Positions 1-7,717 of a DNA stretch of 43,625 nt are shown here, in pieces. Source of the DNA: an uncultured Pseudomonadota bacterium (GTDB lineage Bacteria; Pseudomonadota; Alphaproteobacteria; Rs-D84); assembly GCA_902793005.1 (NCBI GenBank), contig CADBBQ010000006.1, forward strand, positions 1 to 43,625, in the 5' to 3' direction. The notes under the pieces were generated by a model. That model was not told the DNA's origin and did not search any database. It was given only the letters and a program-made list of their open reading frames with translations. Position 1 is the first letter of the stretch; each line of letters starts with the position of its first letter. A program made the position numbers and the translations under genes.

Positions 1-428
1 AATTGGGTTTGACTAATAATGAAAATTATAAATGGGATGAAACCAAATTTGTAACCACGGGAATAGAACAAGGTAAGCCGCTTCCCGGAAATGCACCTGA
101 CTTTAAGGCAAATGCAGAGGAAATATCTAACAAATGTAAAGGTATGTCAAACCTGGATGTATATACCAAAACTGTAGATGCTGGCGAGAAAAATCTCTGG
201 AACAATGGCGGCGGTCGTGCGATTATGGATGTTGCCGGTGCGGCGGTTTTGGGTACGGCGGGTGGTATCACCACGGCGCAAATTATGAAGGCCAACAACC
301 GTGCGAACTTTACCGCGGAACAACAAAAATGGATGGATGAAATCGGTTCGAAAATCCATTGCTATGTCGGCGGCCAATTGGTTGGTGACTTTGGCGACAT
401 CGTCAGCGTCGACATCAGCGAAGAATAA
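1..428 (+). CDS. C-terminal part of an unknown protein (5' end outside window)
   Basis: The open frame enters from the left edge and stops at 426-428, so this is only the last ~141 codons; a TTG at position 3 is in frame but has no ribosome site, so I treat the gene as truncated by the window. What remains is a hydrophilic region, a Gly/Ala-rich hydrophobic stretch (AGAAVLGTAGGITTAQI, about residues 79-95 of the visible part) that could be a membrane or loop-forming segment, and a tail with one Cys and several Gly and Asp residues. I do not recognise the family. A strong terminator follows 15 bp after the stop, so it ends its transcription unit. Confidence 0.55.
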   Translation, partial: LGLTNNENYKWDETKFVTTGIEQGKPLPGNAPDFKANAEEISNKCKGMSNLDVYTKTVDAGEKNLWNNGGGRAIMDVAGAAVLGTAGGITTAQIMKANNRANFTAEQQKWMDEIGSKIHCYVGGQLVGDFGDIVSVDISEE

Positions 429-443
429 CCCGTCGGAAACGAT

Positions 444-470
444 AAAATCCCCCATCCGGGGGATTTTTTT
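444..470 (+). terminator. Rho-independent terminator after the first gene
   Basis: A perfect 10-bp stem (AAAATCCCCC at 444-453 with GGGGGATTTT at 458-467), loop ATCC, and a T7 tract at 464-470. Confidence 0.9.
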
Positions 471-471
471 C

Positions 472-665
472 GGCCTTATGGCCGTCTCCTTCTTTATGAA
501 AGAAGGAGTACCCCACGCAAGTGGGGGGAGGTAATTGTGATTTAAAACCTTTTTATGGCGATTTCGTTTCACTGCATCGCTCCGGACATTCCCCGTCTTT
601 TTTGTGCGCCAGCACAAAAAGAAGGGGTGGCACAAAACCGCAACGCGGTTGAGTGACGGGGCAGT
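472..665. repeat. Intergenic repeat modules (copy 1)
   Basis: No gene fits here. The stretch is built of short GC-rich hairpins joined by CCCC/GGGG edges: GGCCTTATGGCC-like at 472-483, a TCCTTCTTT/AAAGAAGGA pair at 487-507 and a block at 585-627. The block at 585-627 recurs in inverted orientation at 7666-7706 (shared pieces: CCCCTTCTTTTT, GCTG, CGC, AAAAGACGGGGAATGTC). A GAAGGGGTGGC ... GACGGGG module at 621-663 recurs directly at 7603-7632. Function unknown; it looks like a dispersed non-coding repeat family. Confidence 0.65.
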
Positions 666-676
666 TCAATAATTTC

Positions 677-704
677 TTGCAATTCGCAAAATACAATGTA
701 TAAT
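677..704 (+). promoter_or_regulatory. Promoter for rpmE
   Basis: TTGCAA (677-682), 16-bp spacer, TATAAT (699-704) preceded by TG. A purine-rich ribosome site (AAAGGG) follows about 10 nt before the rpmE ATG. Confidence 0.7.
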
Positions 705-738
705 TTTTGGGCTTATATCAAAACAAAGGGTAAAAACT

Positions 739-951
739 ATGAAACAAGGAATTCATCCAGAATATCACAAAATCAACGTCACAATGACAAATGGTCAAAC
801 CGTTGAAATGTATTCTTCTGTGAAAAAAGATTTGGTTTTATCAACCGATAATTTGAATCATCCGGCGTGGACCGGCCAACGCAGCAACAATGACTCCAAG
901 GGTCAACGTGCCGCCGATTTCAAAAGCAAATTTGCTGGGTTCAAATTTTAA
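739..951 (+). CDS. rpmE: 50S ribosomal protein bL31
   Basis: A structural protein of the large ribosomal subunit. The 70-residue product opens with MKQGIHPEYHKINVTMTNG and has the family core TDNLNHPAWTG in the middle. The Cys pairs of the zinc-binding bL31 form are absent, so this is the zinc-independent (C-minus) type. The start is an ATG with AAAGGG upstream. The SuhB-like gene follows after 26 bp and is probably co-transcribed. Length and motifs fit the family well. Confidence 0.95.
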   Translation: MKQGIHPEYHKINVTMTNGQTVEMYSSVKKDLVLSTDNLNHPAWTGQRSNNDSKGQRAADFKSKFAGFKF

Positions 952-977
952 TATTGTCTTTTTGACTGGGGGGCGAA

Positions 978-1682
978 ATGGACTTGCTTATCAAGGGTTC
1001 AACCGAATTAAACAAAATGTTTGCGGCATTGGATAAAACCGCATCCAGCTTGCGCCACGATTTTGGCGAGGTTGAAAACCTGCAACAATCGTTAAAGGGT
1101 GCGCGTGATTTTGTAATGCGTGCGTCCGCCCGTATCGAGGAAAGTATATTAAACGATTTGCAATTGGTGCGCCCTATGGCGGGTCTGCTGACACCGAATG
1201 TGTCGCGTGCGGGTGATTCCCGTGACGAATTTGTTTTGGCAATATCGGGTGCGGCGAACTTTGTTCGTGCAAACCCAAATTTTGCAATATCATTGGCGTT
1301 ACGCTCGAACGGCGAAACGAAAATCGCGTTGGTTTATGCCCCTGTATTGGATAAATTATATTATGCCGAATCTGGTGGTGGTGCATATGTGTTTTCGGCA
1401 TTCCATTCGGTGAAAATCCGTGTGTCTCAAATTTCAGACCCTGCCGATTTAATGGTTGCATATAACACCGACGATAATTCCAATAAAATTGGCGATGTTC
1501 GTGTGTCGGGTTGCCCGGCGTTGGATTTGTGTGGCGTTGCATCGGGCAAATTGGACGCGTTTGTGTCTCGCCCATTGGATTTTGCCGAAATTGCCGCCGG
1601 CGATTTAATATTGCGCGAGGCCGGGGGAAAAATCACGTCTGGCGTGGAAATAGTTGCCACCAATGGCCATATTGAATTATAA
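978..1682 (+). CDS. Inositol-monophosphatase-fold protein (SuhB-like), catalytic residues lost
   Basis: The product has 234 residues with the overall pattern of the inositol monophosphatase/SuhB family: an N-terminal helical part, a central beta region with a degenerate metal motif, and a C-terminal IAAGDLILREAGG segment matching the family's AAG...EAGG signature. The metal-binding DPIDGTTNF motif is replaced by LAISGAANF (residues 87-95), so both aspartates and the threonine are missing; the upstream GEE motif is also not recognisable. Normal phosphatase activity is therefore unlikely. In E. coli SuhB has a second job in rRNA transcription antitermination that does not need catalysis, so a structural role is possible (inference). 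A GGGGGG ribosome site precedes the ATG, and a terminator follows directly. Confidence 0.75.
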   Translation: MDLLIKGSTELNKMFAALDKTASSLRHDFGEVENLQQSLKGARDFVMRASARIEESILNDLQLVRPMAGLLTPNVSRAGDSRDEFVLAISGAANFVRANPNFAISLALRSNGETKIALVYAPVLDKLYYAESGGGAYVFSAFHSVKIRVSQISDPADLMVAYNTDDNSNKIGDVRVSGCPALDLCGVASGKLDAFVSRPLDFAEIAAGDLILREAGGKITSGVEIVATNGHIEL

Positions 1683-1708
1683 AAAAAACCGCCATCGGCG
1701 GTTTTTTT
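1682..1708 (+). terminator. Rho-independent terminator
   Basis: Stem AAAAAAACCGCC / GGCGGTTTTTTT with loop ATC and a T7 tract, starting on the stop codon of the SuhB-like gene. Confidence 0.9.
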
Positions 1709-1710
1709 AC

Positions 1711-1850
1711 AGAGTGCAGTTTTCATAAGTTTAGTTGTGGTACGTCATCTGCGCCATTGGCGCAAACTTGTGTCATTTGGCATTATTACACAGGTTGACG
1801 ACATTTGTCGTCAACTGGATACCGCCCTTCGGCGGTATGACGGTGTTGCG
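1711..1850. repeat. Intergenic repeat modules with three hairpins
   Basis: AGAGTGCAGTTTTCA at 1711-1725 is repeated exactly at 7529-7543. It is followed by three tandem stem-loops: GCGCCATTGGCGC (about 1751-1763), TTGACGAC/GTCGTCAA (about 1793-1812) and ATACCGCC/GGCGGTAT (about 1819-1838). No coding potential was seen. Confidence 0.6.
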
Positions 1851-1860
1851 GAATTATAAA

Positions 1861-1889
1861 TTGCAAATTATAAATTCATATCGTATAAT
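1861..1889 (+). promoter_or_regulatory. Promoter giving a leaderless mrcA mRNA
   Basis: TTGCAA (1861-1866), 17-bp spacer, perfect TATAAT (1884-1889). Only 6 nt separate the -10 box from the mrcA ATG (1896), so transcription would begin on or next to the start codon. No Shine-Dalgarno is present. Confidence 0.65.
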
Positions 1890-1895
1890 ATATTT

Positions 1896-3971
1896 ATGCG
1901 TTTCAAAAAAGTTTTTAAAATTTTCATCAATGTAATATTTTGGTGCATAACCGCCGGAATTGCGGCATTGGCGGCACTGATTTTTGTTTATGGAAACGAT
2001 TTGCCGGATTATAAAAAATTGGCGACATATGCGCCCCCGGTTGCAACGCGCCTGTATGCGGCGGATGGTTCGCTGTTGATAGAATATGCGGCCGAACGTC
2101 GTGTTTTTATCGATTTTGACGATATTCCACCACAATTGGTAAACGCCTTTATCGCTGCCGAGGATCAAAATTTCTGGACACACCCCGGTATCGATGCCCA
2201 GGGTATTTTGCGTGCGTCATTAAATAATTTAATGCGGGCGATGGGTTTTGATGCAAAATTTTCTGGCGCATCAACCATCACGCAACAGGTTGCAAAAAAT
2301 TTCTTCCTGACATCGGACCGCACCATTTCCCGCAAAGTCAAAGAGGCGATTTTGGCACTGCGTCTGGAACGGTCTTTTTCTAAAAAGCATATAATGACAT
2401 TGTATTTGAACCAAATATTCCTGGGCGCGCGTGCATATGGCGTGGGTTCGGCCGCGTTGATGTATTTCAACAAACCGGTCCAGGATTTAACGCTGTCCGA
2501 ATGTGCGTTTTTGGCATCCCTGCCCAAGGCACCAAACAATCGTGATGCCGCCGTCGAACGTCGCAACTATGTTTTGCGTCGTATGGTGGACGAAGGTTTT
2601 ATTACCCAAGACGCGGCCGATGCCGCCGCGGCCGAGGAATTAAATATCAACAGTGGCTTTACCGCCCAGATGGAAGATACTTTTCAATATTTCGCCGAAG
2701 AGGTTCGTCGTCAATTACTGGACGCAATCGGCCGCGACGAATTGTATAACGACGGATTATATATCAAAACAACAATTCAGCCCGAATTGCAACGGGCGGC
2801 CTCCGCTGCGCTGAATAAAACATTGGATGCGTACAATGCGGGGCGTGCGGGCAATGAAAAACTCCAGGGCGCAATTATCGTTATGAATCCATATACCGGC
2901 CGCGTTTTGGCAATGTCGGGTGGGCGTTCGTTCGCGCAAAGTTCGTTTAATCGCGCAACCCAGGCTATGCGCCAGATTGGCAGTACGATTAAACCGTTCG
3001 TGTATTTGGCGGCATTGGAAAAAGGTATGTCGCCCGAAACAATTTTACTGGATGCGCCAATCGTCGGATGGAAAGATGCATATACCGAATGGAAACCTGA
3101 AAACAACGATAAAAAATTCTTGGGCGATGTGCCGTTGCGTTTTGCGCTGGAAACATCGCGTAATGTGCCAACGGTGCGATTGGTTGAACAAATTGGTGTT
3201 CGTGATGCAATTGATGTTGCAAAGCGGTTTGGTGTTTACCCGGACGATATGAAAGATGTTAATTTATCGATGGCGTTGGGGTCGGGTGAAACAACATTAC
3301 AAAATTTGGTGTCTGGATATTCGGCATTTGTGAACGGCGGGCACGTCATCCGTCCAAAATATGTCGATTATATCCAGGATAGATACGGTCGCACGATTTA
3401 TGGTGGCGATACAAAAATGGAAAAATGGTCGTCTGATATGTTGCCACCGGCGGATGATGATATGGGGCCGGCGTTATCTGACCCACAAAGTTTATATCAA
3501 TTGGTATCGATATTACAAGGCGCGGTTGAACGTGGCACCGGCCGCCAGGCAATGGTTCCCGGTCATACAATTGCGGGTAAAACCGGTACCACCAACGATG
3601 TCAAAGACGCGTGGTTTATCGGATTTTCTAAAAATTTAATTGCGGGTGTGTACCTGGGGTATGATACGCCACGTCCATTGGGCAAGGGCACCGGCTCGTA
3701 TACCGCCGCGCATATTTTTTCAGACTTTATGACGGTGGCCCTGGCAAACCAAAAAAATCAGCCGTTTTCGGTGCCGGACGGTCTGCATTTTGTGCGTGTA
3801 AATCGCAGCAATGGTGTTGCGGCAAACCGTGACCCAAACGGCGTGATTATAACCGAGGCTTTCAAACCAAACCAAGGTCCCAACATCCCGGTTGAACCGG
3901 AAACGGTTGTTATCCAAGTTGACGGTGCGACGGTCACACAATCTGCGCCAACGGTCGGCGGGGTATTTTAA
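1896..3971 (+). CDS. mrcA: Penicillin-binding protein 1A, bifunctional transglycosylase/transpeptidase
   Basis: A class A PBP that polymerises lipid II into glycan strands and cross-links them in the periplasm. The 691 residues comprise a short cytoplasmic tail and a membrane anchor (about 10-32), a GT51 domain with the catalytic Glu in AAEDQNFWTHPGID (E89), the GASTITQQ motif near 124-131 and LERSFSK, then a transpeptidase domain with the SxxK nucleophile in GSTIKPF (S363), SRN, and KTGT (K562). The start is the ATG at 1896; it lacks a ribosome site but sits right behind a strong promoter. It precedes mraY by 73 bp, which places a crosslinking synthase next to lipid II synthesis genes. The size is typical for the family. 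Confidence 0.95.
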   Translation: MRFKKVFKIFINVIFWCITAGIAALAALIFVYGNDLPDYKKLATYAPPVATRLYAADGSLLIEYAAERRVFIDFDDIPPQLVNAFIAAEDQNFWTHPGIDAQGILRASLNNLMRAMGFDAKFSGASTITQQVAKNFFLTSDRTISRKVKEAILALRLERSFSKKHIMTLYLNQIFLGARAYGVGSAALMYFNKPVQDLTLSECAFLASLPKAPNNRDAAVERRNYVLRRMVDEGFITQDAADAAAAEELNINSGFTAQMEDTFQYFAEEVRRQLLDAIGRDELYNDGLYIKTTIQPELQRAASAALNKTLDAYNAGRAGNEKLQGAIIVMNPYTGRVLAMSGGRSFAQSSFNRATQAMRQIGSTIKPFVYLAALEKGMSPETILLDAPIVGWKDAYTEWKPENNDKKFLGDVPLRFALETSRNVPTVRLVEQIGVRDAIDVAKRFGVYPDDMKDVNLSMALGSGETTLQNLVSGYSAFVNGGHVIRPKYVDYIQDRYGRTIYGGDTKMEKWSSDMLPPADDDMGPALSDPQSLYQLVSILQGAVERGTGRQAMVPGHTIAGKTGTTNDVKDAWFIGFSKNLIAGVYLGYDTPRPLGKGTGSYTAAHIFSDFMTVALANQKNQPFSVPDGLHFVRVNRSNGVAANRDPNGVIITEAFKPNQGPNIPVEPETVVIQVDGATVTQSAPTVGGVF

Positions 3972-3989
3972 TTTTTATCTGAAATCGAT

Positions 3990-4017
3990 TTGTATTGCCG
4001 TTATTTTGTGGTAAAAT
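3990..4017 (+). promoter_or_regulatory. Promoter for mraY-ftsW-murG
   Basis: TTGTAT (3990-3995), 16-bp spacer, TAAAAT (4012-4017); mraY starts at 4045 after an AAGGGAG ribosome site. Confidence 0.5.
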
Positions 4018-4044
4018 GTCAGTATAAACACAAGGGAGATTTTT

Positions 4045-5178
4045 ATGCTGGCTGATTACTTTTTATCACACGGATTTTATTCTTTTGCAAGTGGCTGGGT
4101 CCAGTTTGCCGCGGCGTTTGGCTGTGCGTTTTTGATAATGTTTTTGTTTGGTCGCGGTTTTATTCGTCTGATGCACGCGTGGCAAAAACGTGGCCAACCA
4201 ATCAGTGAAAATGTTCCGGAATCTCATCGGGTCAAAGCCGGCACCCCAACGATGGGTGGAATTTTAATTTTGTTTGCGATTATTGTGGCGTCTATATTGT
4301 TTATGCCAATGATAAATACCGCAGGTTGGATTTCGTTATTTGCATTGGTAATGTTTGGCGCATTGGGTTTTGTTGATGATTATAAAAAGGTTTCTTCCCA
4401 ATCGCACAAGGCATCCAACGGCCTGTCGCCGTCTTTCCGCCTGTGTGCCGAGGCCGTATTCGTTGTAATTTTGGTGTATTTAATCAATAAAACAATGCCA
4501 CCATATGTCCCAGATTTTTCAATCACAATTGGTTCATCAATTTTATTGCCGTTAAATTCTTGGGTGATGGGCAGTGTTTTTGGTATGCCGATAACATTGG
4601 GATTTTTGTATTTTATTTTTGGGTATTTTGTAATCTGTGGTTCGGCAAACGCCACAAACATCACAGACGGCCTGGACGGAATGTTATCCAAATTATATTT
4701 GCCGGTTTTAATTGTGTTGGTTGTCGCATTATACGGTGCAACCAGAATCGGTTTTATGGACAGTGTTGTTTTCTTGCCCGATGCATCCGCCCTGTACGCG
4801 CCATTGGGTGCGACCGCCGGTGCCGTATTGGGATTTTTGTGGTATAATGCGAAACCTGCCTCTATTTTTATGGGTGATGTTGGTTCGCTTGCATTGGGTG
4901 GATTTATGGGCACGGTTGCGATGTTATTAAAATCAGAAATCATTATGGGTGTTGCCGCCGGTATGATGGTGTTGATATTGTTGTCGTCATTTTTGCAAAC
5001 GATGTTTTTCAAAATCACACGTAAAATATCCGGCACAGGCCGTCGCATATTTTTGCGTGCACCGTTACACCATCATTTCGAAGAATTGGGTTGGGCGGAA
5101 ACAAAAATCGTGGACAGATTTTTCGTGTTATCGATATTGTTTTCTGGCATCGCATTGATATTGTTAAAATTTGCTTAA
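4045..5178 (+). CDS. mraY: Phospho-N-acetylmuramoyl-pentapeptide transferase
   Basis: An integral inner-membrane enzyme that transfers phospho-MurNAc-pentapeptide from UDP to undecaprenyl phosphate, making lipid I. The 377-residue polytopic protein carries the family motifs KAGTPTMGG, FVDDYKK (the catalytic Asp pair), NATNITDGLDGM, GDVGSLALGG and the C-terminal HHHFEELGW followed by the last membrane helix. Strong AAGGGAG ribosome site. It is followed immediately by ftsW; murD, which normally lies between mraY and ftsW, is absent. Confidence 0.96.
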   Translation: MLADYFLSHGFYSFASGWVQFAAAFGCAFLIMFLFGRGFIRLMHAWQKRGQPISENVPESHRVKAGTPTMGGILILFAIIVASILFMPMINTAGWISLFALVMFGALGFVDDYKKVSSQSHKASNGLSPSFRLCAEAVFVVILVYLINKTMPPYVPDFSITIGSSILLPLNSWVMGSVFGMPITLGFLYFIFGYFVICGSANATNITDGLDGMLSKLYLPVLIVLVVALYGATRIGFMDSVVFLPDASALYAPLGATAGAVLGFLWYNAKPASIFMGDVGSLALGGFMGTVAMLLKSEIIMGVAAGMMVLILLSSFLQTMFFKITRKISGTGRRIFLRAPLHHHFEELGWAETKIVDRFFVLSILFSGIALILLKFA

Positions 5179-5200
5179 AAATGAATATGGGACGGATGAA

Positions 5201-6364
5201 ATGGCGGTTATAAACGAAGTTGCACGCAGAACCGACGACAGTCAATTAACTGATTGGTATTTTGGCATTGACCGTTGGTTGCTGTTGTATGTTGGTATAA
5301 TGATTTTTGTCGGTATGATTGCAACCATATCAACCGGCAGTGCGAATTCCATCCGTGTTCACGGTGCATTACCGTGGTATCATTTTTTTGTTAAAATGTT
5401 TCCGTTTTACATTTTGGGATTGGGAACATTATTCATAACCAGTATGTTTAACAAGAAATGGGTTTTAAAATTGGCGTGGTTAAACGTGATTGTGTGCCTG
5501 CCGTTATTATTGATGACATTTGTTCATCCAATGGTTGTAAATGGTTCGGCGCGCTGGGTGGTGCTGGATGGGTTAAAATTGATGCCGTCGGATATTATGA
5601 AGCCCGGATTTGTTGTTATCACCGCGTGGTTTTTGGCGCGTATGAAGGAAAAATTTGGTGACGATATATTTCTAAATCGGGATGCCTGGAAATTCAGTTG
5701 GACATCGTGGTGGCCGTATGTTGGTGTGTTTTGCTTAGTTTTGGGAATTATGTTTTCCCAGCCCGATGTCGGCACATCGATATTATATTTTTCGGTATTG
5801 GGCATAATGTTGTTTGTATCAGGCTTGCCCAATAAAATCATTGCCATTATGGCCGGCATTGGTATTGGTGGATTAGGGGTTGCGTTTTGTATTTGGCCAC
5901 ACGTGCACGAACGAGTAATGGATTTCTTTAAACCGCTGGACCCCCTGTCCCAGGTTGGCTTTGCCGTAAACGCAATTCGCCAAGGCGGCCTGTTTGGTAT
6001 GGGGGACGAGGCATTTGCGGCCGAAAACCTGCCTATGGCGGAAAACGATTTTGTTTTTGCGGCCCTGGTCGAAGATTTTGGTGCAATTGCGGGGTGTTTA
6101 TTATTGGTTCTGTTTATGATGGTGATAAAGCGTTTAATGACGGCGGCGGCATCGGCGCGCGATAAATTTGTTTTGTATGTTATAACGGGCACAACGGCGT
6201 TATTTTCGGTCCAGATTTGCCTGAACCTGGCGACGACATTACACGTAATGCCGCCCAAGGGTATGACATTACCGTTTATATCATTCGGGGGCAGTTCGTT
6301 TCTGGGGTTCTGCCTGTTGTTCGGGTTAACACTGGCACTGATACGTGAAGACAAATGGAAATAA
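5201..6364 (+). CDS. ftsW: SEDS-family septal glycosyltransferase FtsW
   Basis: A polytopic inner-membrane peptidoglycan polymerase of the divisome. About ten hydrophobic segments are visible, with SEDS signatures: QPDVGTS, the large-loop region GLFGMG...LPMAENDFVFA, and PFISFGGSSFL near the C-terminus. The frame is open from a TTG at 5171 inside mraY, but the ATG at 5201 with GGGACGG at 5189-5195 is the more likely start (387 residues). FtsW rather than RodA is chosen from its position between mraY and murG. Its 28-bp gap to murG and lack of a terminator indicate a shared transcript. Confidence 0.93.
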   Translation: MAVINEVARRTDDSQLTDWYFGIDRWLLLYVGIMIFVGMIATISTGSANSIRVHGALPWYHFFVKMFPFYILGLGTLFITSMFNKKWVLKLAWLNVIVCLPLLLMTFVHPMVVNGSARWVVLDGLKLMPSDIMKPGFVVITAWFLARMKEKFGDDIFLNRDAWKFSWTSWWPYVGVFCLVLGIMFSQPDVGTSILYFSVLGIMLFVSGLPNKIIAIMAGIGIGGLGVAFCIWPHVHERVMDFFKPLDPLSQVGFAVNAIRQGGLFGMGDEAFAAENLPMAENDFVFAALVEDFGAIAGCLLLVLFMMVIKRLMTAAASARDKFVLYVITGTTALFSVQICLNLATTLHVMPPKGMTLPFISFGGSSFLGFCLLFGLTLALIREDKWK

Positions 6365-6391
6365 TAAACCCAAAACCAAAGGGGGACGGAT

Positions 6392-7435
6392 ATGAAAATA
6401 TGGATTGCAACGGGTGGAACGGGCGGACACGTTTTTCCAGCAATGGCGGTGGCGGCGGAATTGGCGCGGCGCGGTCATAAAATAACAATTTCTTGCGATG
6501 GGCGAACCGATAAAATGGTGCGCGATGCGGCGCCCAGTGGTGCGGGCACGGTGCATATTTGGGCGTCGGGCGTTGGCGCAAAAAGTCGCTTAAAGCAAAT
6601 CTATGCGTTATTCAAAATTGCTGTGTCGGCGTGTGCATTGATTTTGCGGTTTGTTTTCAGCCGCCCCAATCGCGTTGTTGCGTTTGGTGGATATGCATCT
6701 GTGCCGGTGGTATTTGCGGCGCACGTATGGGGAATACCGACATTTTTACACGAGCAAAACGCGGCCATCGGTCGTGCGAATAAATTTGCAATGCGCTGGG
6801 TCAAAACATTAATGACCAGTTTTCCAACCGTGTCCGGTATGCCAAAAACGAATACGCGCGTCGTGTACACAGGCCTGCCTGTGCGGGATGATTTTTTGGC
6901 GGCGGCCGGTGCGCCAATACCGAACAAGGCGCATTTATTGGTGACGGGCGGTTCATTGGGTGCGCAAATTTTGGACGAAGTTGTGCCAACGGCCATTGCG
7001 AATATGAAAAATAAAAAGATTTTTATAACGCATCAAACCCGACCAGAAAATGTTGAAAAATTGCAACGGTTTTATGCCGAACATAAAATTCACGCAAATG
7101 TATTGTCGTTTATTCGCGATATGGCGGGTGCAATCCGTGATGCAGACTTGGTTATCGGGCGCAGTGGTGCCAGCACCGTCATCGAATTGGAAACAATCGG
7201 TCGTCCGGCGATTTTGGTGCCATTGAATATAAACCCAGACCAGGCCGCCAACGCCGCCGCATTTGCAAAATTAGGTGGCGGGTTTGCAATAGAACAATCG
7301 AAATTCACACCGCGTTGGCTGGAATCGACATTAACGGAATTATTTGATAACCCAACGCGTTTGGAAAAAATGGCGAAGAAATCATTGGTAAAAAATACCG
7401 CCGCCCGAAACATCGCCGACACCGTCACAGCATAA
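6392..7435 (+). CDS. murG: UDP-GlcNAc:lipid I N-acetylglucosaminyltransferase
   Basis: A peripheral membrane GT-B glycosyltransferase that completes lipid II. The 347 residues show the N-terminal loop ATGGTGGHVFPA, FGGYASVPV, HEQNAAIGRANK, the TGGSLGAQ loop, and the donor-site segment IGRSGASTVIELETIGRPA followed by LVPLN..PDQAANA. The start has a GGGGGACGG ribosome site just upstream. It is the last gene of the mraY-ftsW-murG block; murC, the usual next gene, is not here. Confidence 0.95.
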   Translation: MKIWIATGGTGGHVFPAMAVAAELARRGHKITISCDGRTDKMVRDAAPSGAGTVHIWASGVGAKSRLKQIYALFKIAVSACALILRFVFSRPNRVVAFGGYASVPVVFAAHVWGIPTFLHEQNAAIGRANKFAMRWVKTLMTSFPTVSGMPKTNTRVVYTGLPVRDDFLAAAGAPIPNKAHLLVTGGSLGAQILDEVVPTAIANMKNKKIFITHQTRPENVEKLQRFYAEHKIHANVLSFIRDMAGAIRDADLVIGRSGASTVIELETIGRPAILVPLNINPDQAANAAAFAKLGGGFAIEQSKFTPRWLESTLTELFDNPTRLEKMAKKSLVKNTAARNIADTVTA

Positions 7436-7437
7436 CC

Positions 7438-7717
7438 AGTTCCCCTCCCTCGGAGGGGTGGTGATTCCGCCCCAAGGGCTCTGCCCGTGGGGAGGGGGAC
7501 CGTCGGAGACGGTGGCGGGGGTATAGTCAGAGTGCAGTTTTCAGAGTGCAGAGTTCAGTTGATGAATAATTATTCGTTCTTGCACCGTCCCCTTCTTTCA
7601 CAAAGAAGGGGTGGCGCCGTAGGCGACGGGGTAATTTGAACTGCCCCACCGGCTACGCCGGTCCCCCCCTTCTTTTTCGCTGACGCGATAAAAGACGGGG
7701 AATGTCCCAAGAGTGCA
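7438..7717. repeat. Intergenic repeat modules (copy 2)
   Basis: Non-coding stretch between murG and the surface-protein gene. It contains AGTTCCCCTCCCTCG at about 7439-7453, which also occurs in inverted form near 9288-9302; AGAGTGCAGTTTTCA at 7529-7543 (also at 1711); a CCCCTTCTTT/AAAGAAGGGG hairpin at about 7590-7612; a direct copy of the GAAGGGGTGGC...GACGGGG module; and an inverted copy (7666-7706) of the block at 585-627. It looks like a composite of mobile-looking non-coding units, with no transposase nearby. Confidence 0.65.

Noticed and set aside
4380-5048. Long antisense open frames over mraY, ftsW and the RND gene (e.g. 5524-6354, 15432-16271 minus)
   Set aside because: These are mirror frames of strongly conserved genes, with no start signals or domains.
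5171-5200. TTG start for ftsW inside mraY
   Set aside because: The ATG at 5201 has a GGGACGG ribosome site; the TTG has none.
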